Assembly: GCF_050490315.1 (NCBI RefSeq)
Contig: NZ_JBNPEO010000004.1
Span: 1 to 64,000, forward strand
Source of the DNA: JBNPEO01 sp050490315
GTDB lineage: Bacteria > Actinomycetota > Actinomycetes > Actinomycetales > Micrococcaceae
Direction of reading: 5' to 3'
Length of the DNA: 64,000 nt
Each line of letters begins with the position of its first letter. Position 1 is the stretch's first letter. Below, one piece after another: positions 41,867 through 50,131 of this stretch. The position numbers and the translations under genes are program-made. The notes under the pieces are model-generated. The model saw nothing but the letters and a program-made list of their open reading frames with translations, was not told the origin of the DNA and ran no database searches.

Positions 41867-43789
41867 GTGGCTGGCCTAATCAAACGAGAAGACATTGATG
41901 AGGTCCGTCAACGCACCGATATCAAAGAGGTTGTTGACGGTTACGTCACCCTCAAGGGCGCCGGAATTGGGTCCTACAAAGGCTTGTGTCCCTTCCATGA
42001 TGAGCGCTCGCCGTCGTTCCATATCCGCCCGCAAGTGGGTACGTATCACTGTTTTGGTTGTGGGGAGAGCGGCGACGTTATCTCTTTTGTTCAGAAGATG
42101 GACCACACCTCGTTCAGCGAGACGGTAGAAAAGCTTGCGGCCAGGATTGGCTTTGAACTCCACTACGAGGACGGCGGAAGTGGCCCGCGCCGGGAAGACG
42201 TGGGCAAGCGCCAGCGACTGCTCGACGCGCACAAAATCGCTGCAGAATTCTTCCGGGATCAATTGCTGACCGTAGAAGGTGCAGAGGGGCGCAAATTCCT
42301 CCAGGGCCGTGGTTTCTCGCGTGAGGCCGCGGATCAGTTTGGGGTGGGGTATGCGCCACAGGGCTGGGACGGGCTGCTCAAACACCTCCGCGGCCGGGGA
42401 TTTACGGACGCTGAATTGAAGCTTACGGGGATGTTCTCCACGGGCGGGAACAGCAGCCAGGAACGTCTTTATGACCGCTTCCGGGGACGGCTTATGTGGC
42501 CAATCCGGGACATCGCAGGGGACACCATCGGATTCGGTGCCCGCAAACTTTACGAAACTGACCAAGGCCCCAAGTACCTCAACACCCCGGAGACCTCGCT
42601 CTACAAAAAATCCCAGGTTTTGTACGGGATCGACCTCGCAAAACGCTCCATTTCCAAGGAACGCCAACTTGTGGTGGTGGAAGGTTATACGGATGTAATG
42701 GCCTGTCATTTGGCCGGTGTGCAGACTGCGGTGGCCACGTGCGGTACCGCCTTTGGCGCTGACCACATCAAGGTGGCCCGGCGCTTATTGTCCGACGACG
42801 GCACTGGCGGTGAAGTGATCTTCACCTTTGACGGGGACGCCGCCGGTCAAAAAGCAGCCTTACGGGCCTTCGAAGAAGACCAACGTTTTGTGGCTCAAAC
42901 TTATGTTGCCGTTGAACCAACAGGGGCTGATCCTTGCGATCTGCGCCAACAACGTGGGGATTCTGCTGTCCGTGAGCTGATTGCGAGCCGCCGGCCTCTG
43001 TTTGAGTTTGCCATTCGAGTCTCACTGAAGCGTCATGACCTCAACACGGTTGAAGGGCGCGTAGCCGCCTTGCGGGAAGCTGCACCAGTGCTTGCGCAGA
43101 TTCGTGACGCTGCCATCCGGCCCGGCTATGTGCGGGAGCTCGCAGGTTGGCTGGGAATGCCCGTGGAGGACGTCAGCCGTGCCGTGGGCGGTGCAGCCAA
43201 ACGTGGCGCCGCTTCTGGCCAGAGCGTGTCTCGGTCAAGCGGTTCTCTGTCAAGTGGTTCTGCGTCAAGTGGTTCTGACGGGGCGGATATAGTCTCTGGC
43301 GGTCTGGGTGTGGCGCGTCCAGACCCTCGGGATCCAGTCGCCGCTATGGAACGGCAGGCTCTTGAAGTGGCGTTGCAACAACCGGCTGTGCTGGATGAGA
43401 GCTCGTGGGAGATGTTTTCTCAGGCACGATTCTCTGCCCCGGCATACTTGGCTGTGCACGAAGCCATCCGTGCGGTGGGAATCGGCCGAGCTGTAGATCC
43501 TGTGGCGTGGGTGGAAGCCGTGCGCCAAGAGGTGCCTGAACCGTTGCGTGCCTTGGTTTCGGAGCTGGCTGTGGCCCTCATCCCGGCCAGTAGTGAGCAA
43601 GCACTGACCAAGTATTGCCAAGACATTTTGGCAAGATTATTTGAACTGCAGATCACACGGGTCAAAGCAGAGAAAATGGGGGAGTTGCAGCGATTGGACT
43701 CTACAAGCGATCCCGCTAAGTTCCAGCAGCTCAACCGTGAGTTGATGGAACTGGAGATGCGTCGCCGAGCGTTGCGGGCTGATAACTAG
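41867..43789 (+). CDS. dnaG: DNA primase
   Basis: Synthesises RNA primers at the replication fork, 640 aa. The N-terminal CHC2 zinc ribbon has Cys41, His44 (GLCPFHDERSPSF), Cys62 and Cys65 (HCFGCGESGD). The catalytic domain follows, with TOPRIM residues in VVVEGYTDVMA and FTFDGDAAGQKA. A Ser/Gly linker made of three 15-bp repeats (~residues 455-470) leads to the C-terminal DnaB-interacting helical domain. GTG 41867 has GAGGA 7 nt upstream; longer in-frame starts overlap dgt and are rejected. Confidence 0.96.
   Translation: MAGLIKREDIDEVRQRTDIKEVVDGYVTLKGAGIGSYKGLCPFHDERSPSFHIRPQVGTYHCFGCGESGDVISFVQKMDHTSFSETVEKLAARIGFELHYEDGGSGPRREDVGKRQRLLDAHKIAAEFFRDQLLTVEGAEGRKFLQGRGFSREAADQFGVGYAPQGWDGLLKHLRGRGFTDAELKLTGMFSTGGNSSQERLYDRFRGRLMWPIRDIAGDTIGFGARKLYETDQGPKYLNTPETSLYKKSQVLYGIDLAKRSISKERQLVVVEGYTDVMACHLAGVQTAVATCGTAFGADHIKVARRLLSDDGTGGEVIFTFDGDAAGQKAALRAFEEDQRFVAQTYVAVEPTGADPCDLRQQRGDSAVRELIASRRPLFEFAIRVSLKRHDLNTVEGRVAALREAAPVLAQIRDAAIRPGYVRELAGWLGMPVEDVSRAVGGAAKRGAASGQSVSRSSGSLSSGSASSGSDGADIVSGGLGVARPDPRDPVAAMERQALEVALQQPAVLDESSWEMFSQARFSAPAYLAVHEAIRAVGIGRAVDPVAWVEAVRQEVPEPLRALVSELAVALIPASSEQALTKYCQDILARLFELQITRVKAEKMGELQRLDSTSDPAKFQQLNRELMELEMRRRALRADN
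43231..43275. repeat. Three 15-bp tandem repeats inside dnaG
   Basis: Units of the form TCNGTCAAGYGGTTC repeat three times with minor changes, encoding a Ser/Gly-rich flexible linker between the polymerase core and the helicase-binding domain. Copy number could vary without breaking the frame. Confidence 0.85.
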
Positions 43790-43871
43790 CCTTGAGCGAT
43801 TGGCACTGGGCGATTGGCATGGTCGATTTAGTATCTGGGGCCGAAACTTGCTAAGCTTGTACACGCTTCAT

Positions 43872-43944
43872 TCCTCCTTAGCTCAATTGGCAGAGCATTC
43901 GACTGTTAATCGAAGGGTTGCTGGTTCAAGTCCAGCAGGAGGAG
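43872..43944 (+). tRNA. tRNA-Asn (GTT), copy 1
   Basis: 73 nt cloverleaf: acceptor TCCTCCT pairs with AGGAGGA, discriminator G, D-arm TAGCTCAATTGGCAGAGCA, anticodon stem-loop CGACTGTTAATCG with anticodon GTT, and T-arm CTGGTTCAAGTCCAG. CCA follows directly (43945-43947). TAAGCT at 43852-43857 is a likely -10 box. Confidence 0.97.
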
Positions 43945-43949
43945 CCATT

Positions 43950-43984
43950 GATCCCCGTTTCGGACTCCGGAACGGGGATTTTTT
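43950..43984 (+). terminator. Intrinsic terminator after tRNA-Asn copy 1
   Basis: GATCCCCGTTTCGG pairs with CCGGAACGGGGAT (one G-T pair), followed by six T. Begins 6 nt after the tRNA discriminator base. Confidence 0.85.
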
Positions 43985-44079
43985 GTGCCCTAGAGCACCT
44001 TTAGGAAGCGCGAAGGTGGCCCCAACGCGGCCGATTTCGCATCCGGGTGAAACCTTTGCTAATGTCGTAGTCGCTTCAT

Positions 44080-44152
44080 TCCTCCTTAGCTCAATTGGCA
44101 GAGCATTCGACTGTTAATCGAAGGGTTGCTGGTTCAAGTCCAGCAGGAGGAG
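44080..44152 (+). tRNA. tRNA-Asn (GTT), copy 2
   Basis: Identical over all 73 nt to the copy at 43872-43944, 208 bp downstream. Here CCA is not encoded (GCG follows the acceptor). It has its own -10-like TAATGT at 44060-44065, at the same distance from the tRNA as in copy 1. Confidence 0.97.
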
Positions 44153-44171
44153 CGCTGGCCGTAGATGCCAA

Positions 44172-44214
44172 ACAAAAGCCCGCAGCAGTTCACACTGCTG
44201 CGGGCTTTTGTTTT
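44172..44214. terminator. Intrinsic terminator, probably bidirectional
   Basis: ACAAAAGCCCGCAGCAG pairs perfectly with CTGCTGCGGGCTTTTGT around the loop TTCACA. A-rich on the left and T-rich on the right, it can stop both the tRNA transcript and the minus-strand genes from 44481. Confidence 0.9.
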
Positions 44215-44286
44215 GCCTCGTGAACCCCTGAAGCCTGAGAGGGTTATAGAGGACCGTTGAAGAGCCTCAGTACCTCATTGAGGAGC

Positions 44287-44481
44287 TCAGCGCTTCCACG
44301 GGCCGGGATTGACGCGGTACAAGGCAGCGGCTCCGATGAGAGCGCCGAAGATGATTCCCAACGCACCCGCTCCGACGTACCTGCCAATGAAGTATCCGGC
44401 GATCGCGCCGGCAACAGCGCCCACAAAGAGTCCGCGGCCGTTGCGGTGAGGTTTTTTGCTGGGTCTGTTTTTGTTTTCCAT
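44287..44481 (-). CDS. Small glycine-rich membrane protein, hypothetical
   Basis: 64 aa. A basic N-terminus (NKNRPSKKPHRNGR) precedes two hydrophobic, glycine-zipper-like stretches (GLFVGAVAGAIAGYFIGRYV, GALGIIFGALIGAAALY) and a short RVNPGPWKR tail. I recognise no family. It is 31 nt downstream of the MFS exporter gene on the same strand, so possibly cotranscribed. Coding is supported by the clean membrane topology and by the stop just ahead of the bidirectional terminator. Confidence 0.65.
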   Translation of the reverse strand: MENKNRPSKKPHRNGRGLFVGAVAGAIAGYFIGRYVGAGALGIIFGALIGAAALYRVNPGPWKR

Positions 44482-44512
44482 AAGGCTCTCGGATCGCTAG
44501 TGGATGGAAGCT

Positions 44513-45748
44513 CTAGTGGATGGAAGGTACGGTCCGAGGCCGGACCACCAGCCAGAAGGCTGCGATGGCCACGCCCAGACACGCAGCTTGAACAAATCCC
44601 ATCGGGGCAGCCGAATTGGTGCCCAGGAGTCCCACAACGGGGGAGATGACTCCAGCCATCAGAAAGGTGCTGGCGCCCAGCAATGAGGCTGCTGTTCCGG
44701 CTCGCGCACCGTGGTTGGCCAAGGCCAGAACTTGAATACAGGGAAAGGTGAATCCTGTGCACAGGATGTAGAACCACAGGGGGATCATCACTCCCCACAG
44801 TCCGGCACCGAGCAAGGCGAGGAACGCGATCAGTAGGCTCATCAACAGCATGCCGGCGGTGGAGAAGGCCATAATCCACTGGGGTGGTACTCGCTTGATC
44901 AGCCGCGAACTGGTCTGCACACCAATCACGATTCCAATTGAGTTGATGCCAAATAGCAGACCATACTGTTGCGGGCTAAATTCGAAGACACCTTGGAACA
45001 AAAATGGTGAAGCGGATAGATAGGTGAACAGGCCAGCGAAGTTCATTCCACCCACGATCAGCAGCCCCACAAATATCCTGTCTTTAAACAGTGCCGCGTA
45101 GCGTTGCATCGCTGACTCGCCGTGCAAGCCGCGCTTCTCGGCTGGCAGTGTTTCAACCACTAGGAAAATCGCGGCAACCATCACGACGGCGGCGTACCCG
45201 GCCAGGACGTAGAAGATCCCTGGCCAGCTCATTACCAAAAGAAGTTGCGAGCCGATCACCGGGGCCAGAATGGGCGCCAAACCGTTCACGAGCGCCATGC
45301 GGGAAAACATCCGCACCATGGCGTAGCCGGAGAACAAGTCTCGGACCATGGCCATGGCCACCACGCCGCCACCGGCAGCGCCGATGCCCATCAGTACTCG
45401 GAAAATGCCAAGCATGGTGATATCGGTGGAGAGCGCAGCTCCAAGGGACGCCAAAATGTGCAACCCTGTCGCCATGATCAGCGGTCCTCGGCGCCCCACT
45501 TTGTCGCTGAAGGGGCCAACAATTAGCTGTCCTAAAGCGAAGCCCACAGTAGTACCAGTCAGCGTTAGTTGTACTTGCGCGGCCGTAACGCCCAGATCGC
45601 TCTCGAGCGCCGGGAATGCAGGCAGATATAGATCAATGGTGAAGGGCCCTAAAGCAGTCAAGGCACCTAGTAGGAGGATATAGAGGAGTTTTTGTCTTCG
45701 GCTGAGCGCGTCGCCGGGTTGCGTAGGGGGGTTCACCGTGGAAGTCAC
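44513..45748 (-). CDS. MFS multidrug exporter (Bcr/CflA family)
   Basis: 411 aa, twelve predicted helices. The N-terminal TIDLYLPAFPALESDLGV and the loop 2-3 motif VGPFSDKVGRRGPL are typical of Bcr/CflA drug:H+ antiporters; RVLMGIGAAGGGVVAMAMVRDL is motif C-like for exporters. Substrates unknown. GTG 45748 start: TAGGAT ends 6 nt upstream on the minus strand, suggesting a leaderless transcript. Confidence 0.9.
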   Translation of the reverse strand: MTSTVNPPTQPGDALSRRQKLLYILLLGALTALGPFTIDLYLPAFPALESDLGVTAAQVQLTLTGTTVGFALGQLIVGPFSDKVGRRGPLIMATGLHILASLGAALSTDITMLGIFRVLMGIGAAGGGVVAMAMVRDLFSGYAMVRMFSRMALVNGLAPILAPVIGSQLLLVMSWPGIFYVLAGYAAVVMVAAIFLVVETLPAEKRGLHGESAMQRYAALFKDRIFVGLLIVGGMNFAGLFTYLSASPFLFQGVFEFSPQQYGLLFGINSIGIVIGVQTSSRLIKRVPPQWIMAFSTAGMLLMSLLIAFLALLGAGLWGVMIPLWFYILCTGFTFPCIQVLALANHGARAGTAASLLGASTFLMAGVISPVVGLLGTNSAAPMGFVQAACLGVAIAAFWLVVRPRTVPSIH

Positions 45749-45956
45749 AGATCAATCCTAGTTGCGAGCATTGGTATTTATTCAGGCCGCCGGACAGTCT
45801 TCAATTTCCGTTGACAAGAAGCCAAAGGCTACTCAATGGTAATTTTGTTCAGTGGTGGGATCGGTTGTGCCCAAAAGGGTGACTGATTCTGCGCCGGGCA
45901 GCCAAATCCCTTGGTTGCTTTGAAATGAAGAGCGAAGCCAAAGCGAGGCGATACAA

Positions 45957-46811
45957 ATGAGTGCCCGTCACAGCAGCAACTCCGCGCAGGGAATCCGTAT
46001 ATCGGCGATCCCGCAGGTTGTCCGGTCTGTAGTTCAGTTGGCTCCACGCCAACTGGGTGACGAGATTGAACTGGCTAAGACTGAACTCAAGGGTAAAGGC
46101 AAAAAGCTGGGATCGGCCGGGGTATTCATCGGCGTGGCTCTGGTTTTTGCGTGCCTGTTAGTGATCGCTTTGGTAGTGGCCGCAATTCTTGGCCTCGCTA
46201 CCATCATGCCCCCGTGGTTGGCTGCACTCATCGTTGCGGCGGCATTCATTGTGATTGCCGGCATTGGGGCACTTGTTGGTGTCAGTAAATTCAAGCGCAT
46301 CCTTCCTCTTGTCCCACAAGATGCCATCCGTGGACTCAAGCATGACCTAGGGATTGCCAAAGAAGGCTCGCAGTTTGATGCAGCGATCTTGGACCCGGAG
46401 TCTGAGCAGGCTAAAGCGGCTAAGAAGGCCAGCGAAGAAGCTAAGGCCAAAGCTAAAGAAGAGAAAGCTGCTGCAAAAGAAGCTGCCCACCCTGGCGAAG
46501 CAGACCAACCGCACGCTTCCCAGCGTGAACTGATGAATCGCCTGGACCTGCGCCGTAAACACCTCACTGCGCTGCGTGATGACTTGAATCGTCAGATGGA
46601 CCCCAAGGCCCAGGTGCGTCATTTTGTAGCCAACGCTAAAGAGCGTGTTAATGGTGCCCGCGCTTCCGCCCGGGAGCAGTTTTCACGTCTAGTAGACGCC
46701 GTTCCAGAATCGGAACAGGAAAAACTGCGCGCGCGTTGGAAGCCCATAGCTGTGGCAATCGCGGCAAGTGCCGCCGTCGTTGTTTTGCTGCGAAAGCTAA
46801 ATCAACGCTAA
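45957..46811 (+). CDS. Holin-X family (phage_holin_3_6-like) membrane protein
   Basis: 284 aa. Two long hydrophobic helices (GVFIGVALVFACLLVIALVV and LAALIVAAAFIVIAGIGALVG) follow an amphipathic N-terminus, then an Ala/Lys/Glu coiled-coil region (KAAKKASEEAKAKAKEEKAAAKE) and a C-terminal single helix (PIAVAIAASAAVVVLL). This is the chromosomal actinobacterial Holin-X group; despite the name there is no phage context here, and the role is unknown, perhaps membrane stress or envelope structure. Confidence 0.8.
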   Translation: MSARHSSNSAQGIRISAIPQVVRSVVQLAPRQLGDEIELAKTELKGKGKKLGSAGVFIGVALVFACLLVIALVVAAILGLATIMPPWLAALIVAAAFIVIAGIGALVGVSKFKRILPLVPQDAIRGLKHDLGIAKEGSQFDAAILDPESEQAKAAKKASEEAKAKAKEEKAAAKEAAHPGEADQPHASQRELMNRLDLRRKHLTALRDDLNRQMDPKAQVRHFVANAKERVNGARASAREQFSRLVDAVPESEQEKLRARWKPIAVAIAASAAVVVLLRKLNQR

Positions 46812-46902
46812 TCCCAAACGCTATCCACAGTGCGGAAGTGCTGAGTGTTATCAACGGGAACTAAACACGAACACCACGGTGGAACTCTTGGAGAGGGGGA
46901 GC

Positions 46903-47580
46903 ATGCGGTTTATTGGTGCTGGTACACGTCCTGGCGTGGAGCAAGTAGACCATAACCGTGTGCTCACTGTCCCCAACCTCCTGACGGTTCTGCGCTTTTT
47001 AGGTGTTCCGTTATTTGTCTGGCTGGTTCTTGGGCAAAAAGAATATGGGCTGGCGGTTTGGGTACTGGCCATTATGGGGAGCACTGATTGGATCGACGGG
47101 TACGTAGCCCGGCGCTTTGACCAGACCTCCAAACTGGGACGAATCCTAGACCCGGCGGCTGATCGCTTAGCCCTGATTTCTGTGGCCGTGACCTTGGTGC
47201 TGGCCGGTGTTGTGCAGTGGTGGTATTTGGCTGCTTTGTTGGTCCCGGACGTTATTTTGGCGTCAGCCTCATTCCTGTATTTCCGGAACCATCCGGACCT
47301 GCCAGTCAGCGTGATTGGCAAAGTGCGGACCGCTTTATTGCTGTTGGGAACGCCGCTGCTGGTGCTTTCGAAGCTCCCGATTCCCGGGTCCACGGTTTAC
47401 TTTGTGGTGGCGTGGATTCTTCTCGCCTTGGGGTTGCTGGGGCACTGGATTGCTGCGGTTAATTACTTTCGCGCAATTGTTGCCAAGGGACGGCCGGTTC
47501 GTGCGGCTCGTACTGCTGGAGGCCACGGAGGCCAAAGCACTGGTAGTCAAACCACTAACGACGGCGGTGCCGCCCAATGA
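46903..47580 (+). CDS. CDP-alcohol phosphatidyltransferase (PgsA-like)
   Basis: 225 aa inner-membrane enzyme of phospholipid synthesis. The family motif DG-x2-AR-x8-G-x3-D-x3-D is present in DWIDGYVARRFDQTSKLGRI followed by LDPAADR. About six helices. It may make phosphatidylglycerol phosphate or a related lipid; which alcohol is used cannot be told from sequence. ATG 46903 with GGAGAGG upstream is preferred over GTG 46879. The stop overlaps the next start (ATGA). Confidence 0.87.
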   Translation: MRFIGAGTRPGVEQVDHNRVLTVPNLLTVLRFLGVPLFVWLVLGQKEYGLAVWVLAIMGSTDWIDGYVARRFDQTSKLGRILDPAADRLALISVAVTLVLAGVVQWWYLAALLVPDVILASASFLYFRNHPDLPVSVIGKVRTALLLLGTPLLVLSKLPIPGSTVYFVVAWILLALGLLGHWIAAVNYFRAIVAKGRPVRAARTAGGHGGQSTGSQTTNDGGAAQ

Positions 47581-48482
47581 TGTGGGTCGCGGTCCTTTTG
47601 GCGATCTTAGGCGCATTCTGTCTGGCGATCGGCGCTCAACGCCAGGGCAGCGCCGTCAAGGCGGATACCGGCGGGCTCTCTCTGGGATCGGCCGGGTTCC
47701 TTCGTCTCCTCCGGAACCCGCGATGGCTTTTTGGGCTGCTGTTGTTGGGTCTGGGAACTGCGATGAATGCAATTGCCCTCGTTTCGGCACCATTGACGGT
47801 TATCCAGCCGATTGGCGCTATTGCGCTGGTGATCACCACGGTGGTCAACGCAAAGGACCAAGGAATTAAGCTCAACCGAGCAACCGTGGTGGCGATTTCT
47901 TCTTGCGTCGCGGGGTCGGCGTTTTTTGTGCTGCTTGCTGTGAATGCCACTGAAGAAAATCATCATGTGGCACCGAGCGAAGAACTGACCATTGTGTTGT
48001 TACTGGCCCTAGCAGTGGGTGTGTTCGGTTCCCTGGCCCTGATGTTCAAACACCGGATGAGCGCCTTTGTGTACATCCTTGGGGCAGGTGTTCTCTTCGG
48101 TTTTGTGGCAGTGTTGACCCGCATCATTGGCAAGCACTTGCTTGATCCCAATGGCCAGTTTTTGCTCAACGTTCCGATCTATTCCTTGGTTGCCATTGCC
48201 GCGGCCGGAGCGCTGGGCTCGTGGTTTGTTCAGAGCGCCTACTCGGGTGGACCACCGGATCTGGTGATCGCTGGCTTGACCGTGATTGACCCCATTGTTG
48301 GTATTGCACTTGGCATCACCATCTTGGGAGAGCTTCGTCCCGATGTCCACGCCGTGCTGGCGATTGCCATGGCTGGGGCCGCTTCCCTTGCTATCGTGGG
48401 AGTGATCGCCCTTTCCCGTCACCACCCAGAGGTGACCAAGCGCAAGAAAGATGCCAAGAAGGCTGCTGCGAAGGCGGCTTAA
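47577..48482 (+). CDS. DMT-superfamily membrane protein (EamA/NIPA-like)
   Basis: 301 aa, about nine or ten helices: MWVAVLLAILGAFCLAIGAQ, GLLLLGLGTAMNAIALVSAPLTVIQPIGAIA, and later helices to VLAIAMAGAASLAIVGVIAL, ending in a Lys/Ala-rich tail. APLTVIQPIGAIALV resembles the DMT/NIPA signature. A transport or flippase role is plausible but unproven. The start overlaps the phosphatidyltransferase stop, and a glycosyltransferase gene follows 25 nt on, so the three may act together in envelope lipid or glycan synthesis (inference). Confidence 0.8.
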   Translation: MMWVAVLLAILGAFCLAIGAQRQGSAVKADTGGLSLGSAGFLRLLRNPRWLFGLLLLGLGTAMNAIALVSAPLTVIQPIGAIALVITTVVNAKDQGIKLNRATVVAISSCVAGSAFFVLLAVNATEENHHVAPSEELTIVLLLALAVGVFGSLALMFKHRMSAFVYILGAGVLFGFVAVLTRIIGKHLLDPNGQFLLNVPIYSLVAIAAAGALGSWFVQSAYSGGPPDLVIAGLTVIDPIVGIALGITILGELRPDVHAVLAIAMAGAASLAIVGVIALSRHHPEVTKRKKDAKKAAAKAA

Positions 48483-48507
48483 GGCACCAACTACAGGAGT
48501 TATCCAC

Positions 48508-49704
48508 GTGACGCTGCCCGACAACCAGAAGCCACTTACGATTCTGATTGCCGCGGAAACTTATCCTCCGCATCTGAACGGCGCCGCCCAGTTCGGCTAC
48601 CGCTTGGCAAAAGGAATGACCGCCCGCGGGCATAACGTTCATGTTCTGGCTTGTAGCTACAAAGCAGGCAAGAGCTTTACCGAGTTCCGTGAGGAAGGCA
48701 CCGTCCATCGGCTCCACTCCCACGGTGTTTTCACTCACGAGTACTTCCGCATCTGCCTCCCTTGGGAAATCAAGAAGGAAATCTCCTTGCTGTTCGACCG
48801 CGTCCAGCCAGATGTGGTGCACGTACAGAGCCACTACATGGTGGGCGAACACGTCCTTTACGAGGCAGTGAAGCGCGGTATCCGGGTGGTGGCAACGAAC
48901 CACTTTATGCCGGAGAACCTGAACCCCTTCTTGCCGTTCCCGCAGTGGTTCAAGGACATTGTGGGCAAGGTTTCGTGGAAGGACATGGGCAAGGTGATGG
49001 GCAAGGCCGACGTGGTCACCACCCCCACACCGTTGGCTGCAAAGGCCATGCACCAGCACGCGTTTTTGCGTGAAGTGTTGCCGTTGTCCAACGGTATTGA
49101 CTCGGCCGCCTACGAGCTGGCTCCGGGCGAAGTGATTGAGCCGCATGAGTTCCCCACGGTGCTCTTTGCAGGCCGGTTGGCCGAGGAGAAGCACATTGAC
49201 GTATTAATTAAGGCCGTGGCTAAAACCCCGCCAGCGCTGAACGTGCACCTTGAAATTGTTGGCGGCGGAGAGCAACGTCCGGCACTCGAGGCCCTCGTAG
49301 CCGAGCTGGGCCTTCAAGACCGCGTTCGGTTCCTGGGCTTGGCCAGCGACGAAGATCTCCGCGAGGCATACATCAAGGCCGACCTGTTCTGCATGCCGGG
49401 TACGGCAGAACTGCAGTCCTTGGTGACCTTGGAGGCGATGTCGGCCTCAACCCCGGTGGTGCTGGCCAACGCCATGGCGTTGCCGCACTTGGCGAACGAC
49501 GGCGTTAACGGTTACCTTTTCACCCCCGGCGACTCGGATGACTTGGCCTCGAAGATCACTAAGGTCTTCGAGCAGTCAGATGAAGACATCAAAGCCATGG
49601 GTGCTGCCAGCCGCAAGATGGTGGAGCCGCACAGCATCGAAGGCACGCTGCAAACCTTCGAGGATCTGTACCGCGGAGCAACCTTCAGAGACAAACAAGT
49701 CTGA
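48508..49704 (+). CDS. GT4-type glycosyltransferase
   Basis: 398 aa, GT-B fold. N-terminal domain: LIAAETYPPHLNGAAQFGYRL, VHVQSHYMVGEH. C-terminal domain: LFAGRLAEEKHIDVLI, EIVGGGEQRPALEAL, and CMPGTAELQSLVTLEAMSAS, the nucleotide-sugar site with the family's EX7E-like pattern. Related actinobacterial enzymes mannosylate or glucosylate lipids such as PIM or diacylglycerol; the linked phosphatidyltransferase gene supports a glycolipid role (inference). GTG 48508 has AGGAG 8 nt upstream. Confidence 0.88.
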   Translation: MTLPDNQKPLTILIAAETYPPHLNGAAQFGYRLAKGMTARGHNVHVLACSYKAGKSFTEFREEGTVHRLHSHGVFTHEYFRICLPWEIKKEISLLFDRVQPDVVHVQSHYMVGEHVLYEAVKRGIRVVATNHFMPENLNPFLPFPQWFKDIVGKVSWKDMGKVMGKADVVTTPTPLAAKAMHQHAFLREVLPLSNGIDSAAYELAPGEVIEPHEFPTVLFAGRLAEEKHIDVLIKAVAKTPPALNVHLEIVGGGEQRPALEALVAELGLQDRVRFLGLASDEDLREAYIKADLFCMPGTAELQSLVTLEAMSASTPVVLANAMALPHLANDGVNGYLFTPGDSDDLASKITKVFEQSDEDIKAMGAASRKMVEPHSIEGTLQTFEDLYRGATFRDKQV

Positions 49705-49807
49705 AGTCACAGCCTGAGCCTTTGCTCGTGAGCGCTGCTGGTTTCACAAGCACAGTGTGGTTCGGGCTAGACTATCGGGAGTGTTTTGCCGCCTCTGGCG
49801 GCCACTT

Positions 49808-49881
49808 GGGGCCATAGCTCAGCTGGTTAGAGCGCGGGACTCATAATCCTAAGGTCCTCGGTTCAAGTCCGAGTGGCCCTA
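49808..49881 (+). tRNA. tRNA with CAT anticodon (Met or Ile2)
   Basis: 74 nt cloverleaf: acceptor GGGGCCA pairs with TGGCCCT (G1-U72 wobble), D-arm TAGCTCAGCTGGTTAGAGC, anticodon loop CTCATAA in a GGGA/TCCT stem, T-arm CTCGGTTCAAGTCCGAG, discriminator A. It is not an initiator (no GGG/CCC anticodon stem pairs of that type). Elongator Met versus lysidine-modified Ile2 cannot be settled by eye. CCA is not fully encoded. Confidence 0.9.
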
Positions 49882-49887
49882 CAACAT

Positions 49888-49925
49888 AGGAACCCCCTCG
49901 AATCTCTGGATTCGAGGGGGTTCCT
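49888..49925 (+). terminator. Long perfect hairpin after the CAT tRNA
   Basis: A 17-bp perfect stem (AGGAACCCCCTCGAATC with its complement) and TCTG loop starts 6 nt after the tRNA. Only a short T-rich stretch follows, but position and stability indicate a terminator. Confidence 0.8.
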
Positions 49926-50131
49926 AAGTTTAACGCTGGCCGCATACTTTACTTTTGCCTGCCCGCTTGATGGTGCACTTGCCGAAACATGGGAGTGGAA
50001 CATTAGACGGGGTGCTGAGAGTAGCGGCGTCGATCCTCATTGAAGGAAGAGGGAAATTGGAGTAGGTTACTGATCAGTAACATCGCGTGTTTTTAGCGCA
50101 ACCTTTTGACAGCCCCAATGGAGGAGCTCCC
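49926..50131 (+). promoter_or_regulatory. Promoter region of the acyl-CoA dehydrogenase gene
   Basis: About 200 bp without a gene. It contains the 16-bp palindrome at 50066-50081; TACTGA within that palindrome could be a -10 element, so a bound repressor would occlude RNA polymerase. Nothing else stands out. Confidence 0.45.
50066..50081. promoter_or_regulatory. Perfect 16-bp palindrome GTTACTGATCAGTAAC
   Basis: A fully symmetric site 50 bp upstream of the acyl-CoA dehydrogenase start. Size and symmetry fit a TetR-family (for example fatty-acid or amino-acid catabolism) operator. No TetR gene lies in the window. Confidence 0.6.

Noticed and set aside
41876..42766. 296-codon minus-strand frame opposite dnaG
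   Set aside because: Lies wholly within conserved primase domains and reads as random sequence.
44244..44879. 211-codon minus-strand frame overlapping the small membrane protein and the MFS gene end
   Set aside because: Out of frame with two better-supported genes and spans their junction.
45957..46811. Prophage remnant suggested by the holin-like protein
   Set aside because: No other phage genes nearby; this family is a normal chromosomal actinobacterial membrane protein.
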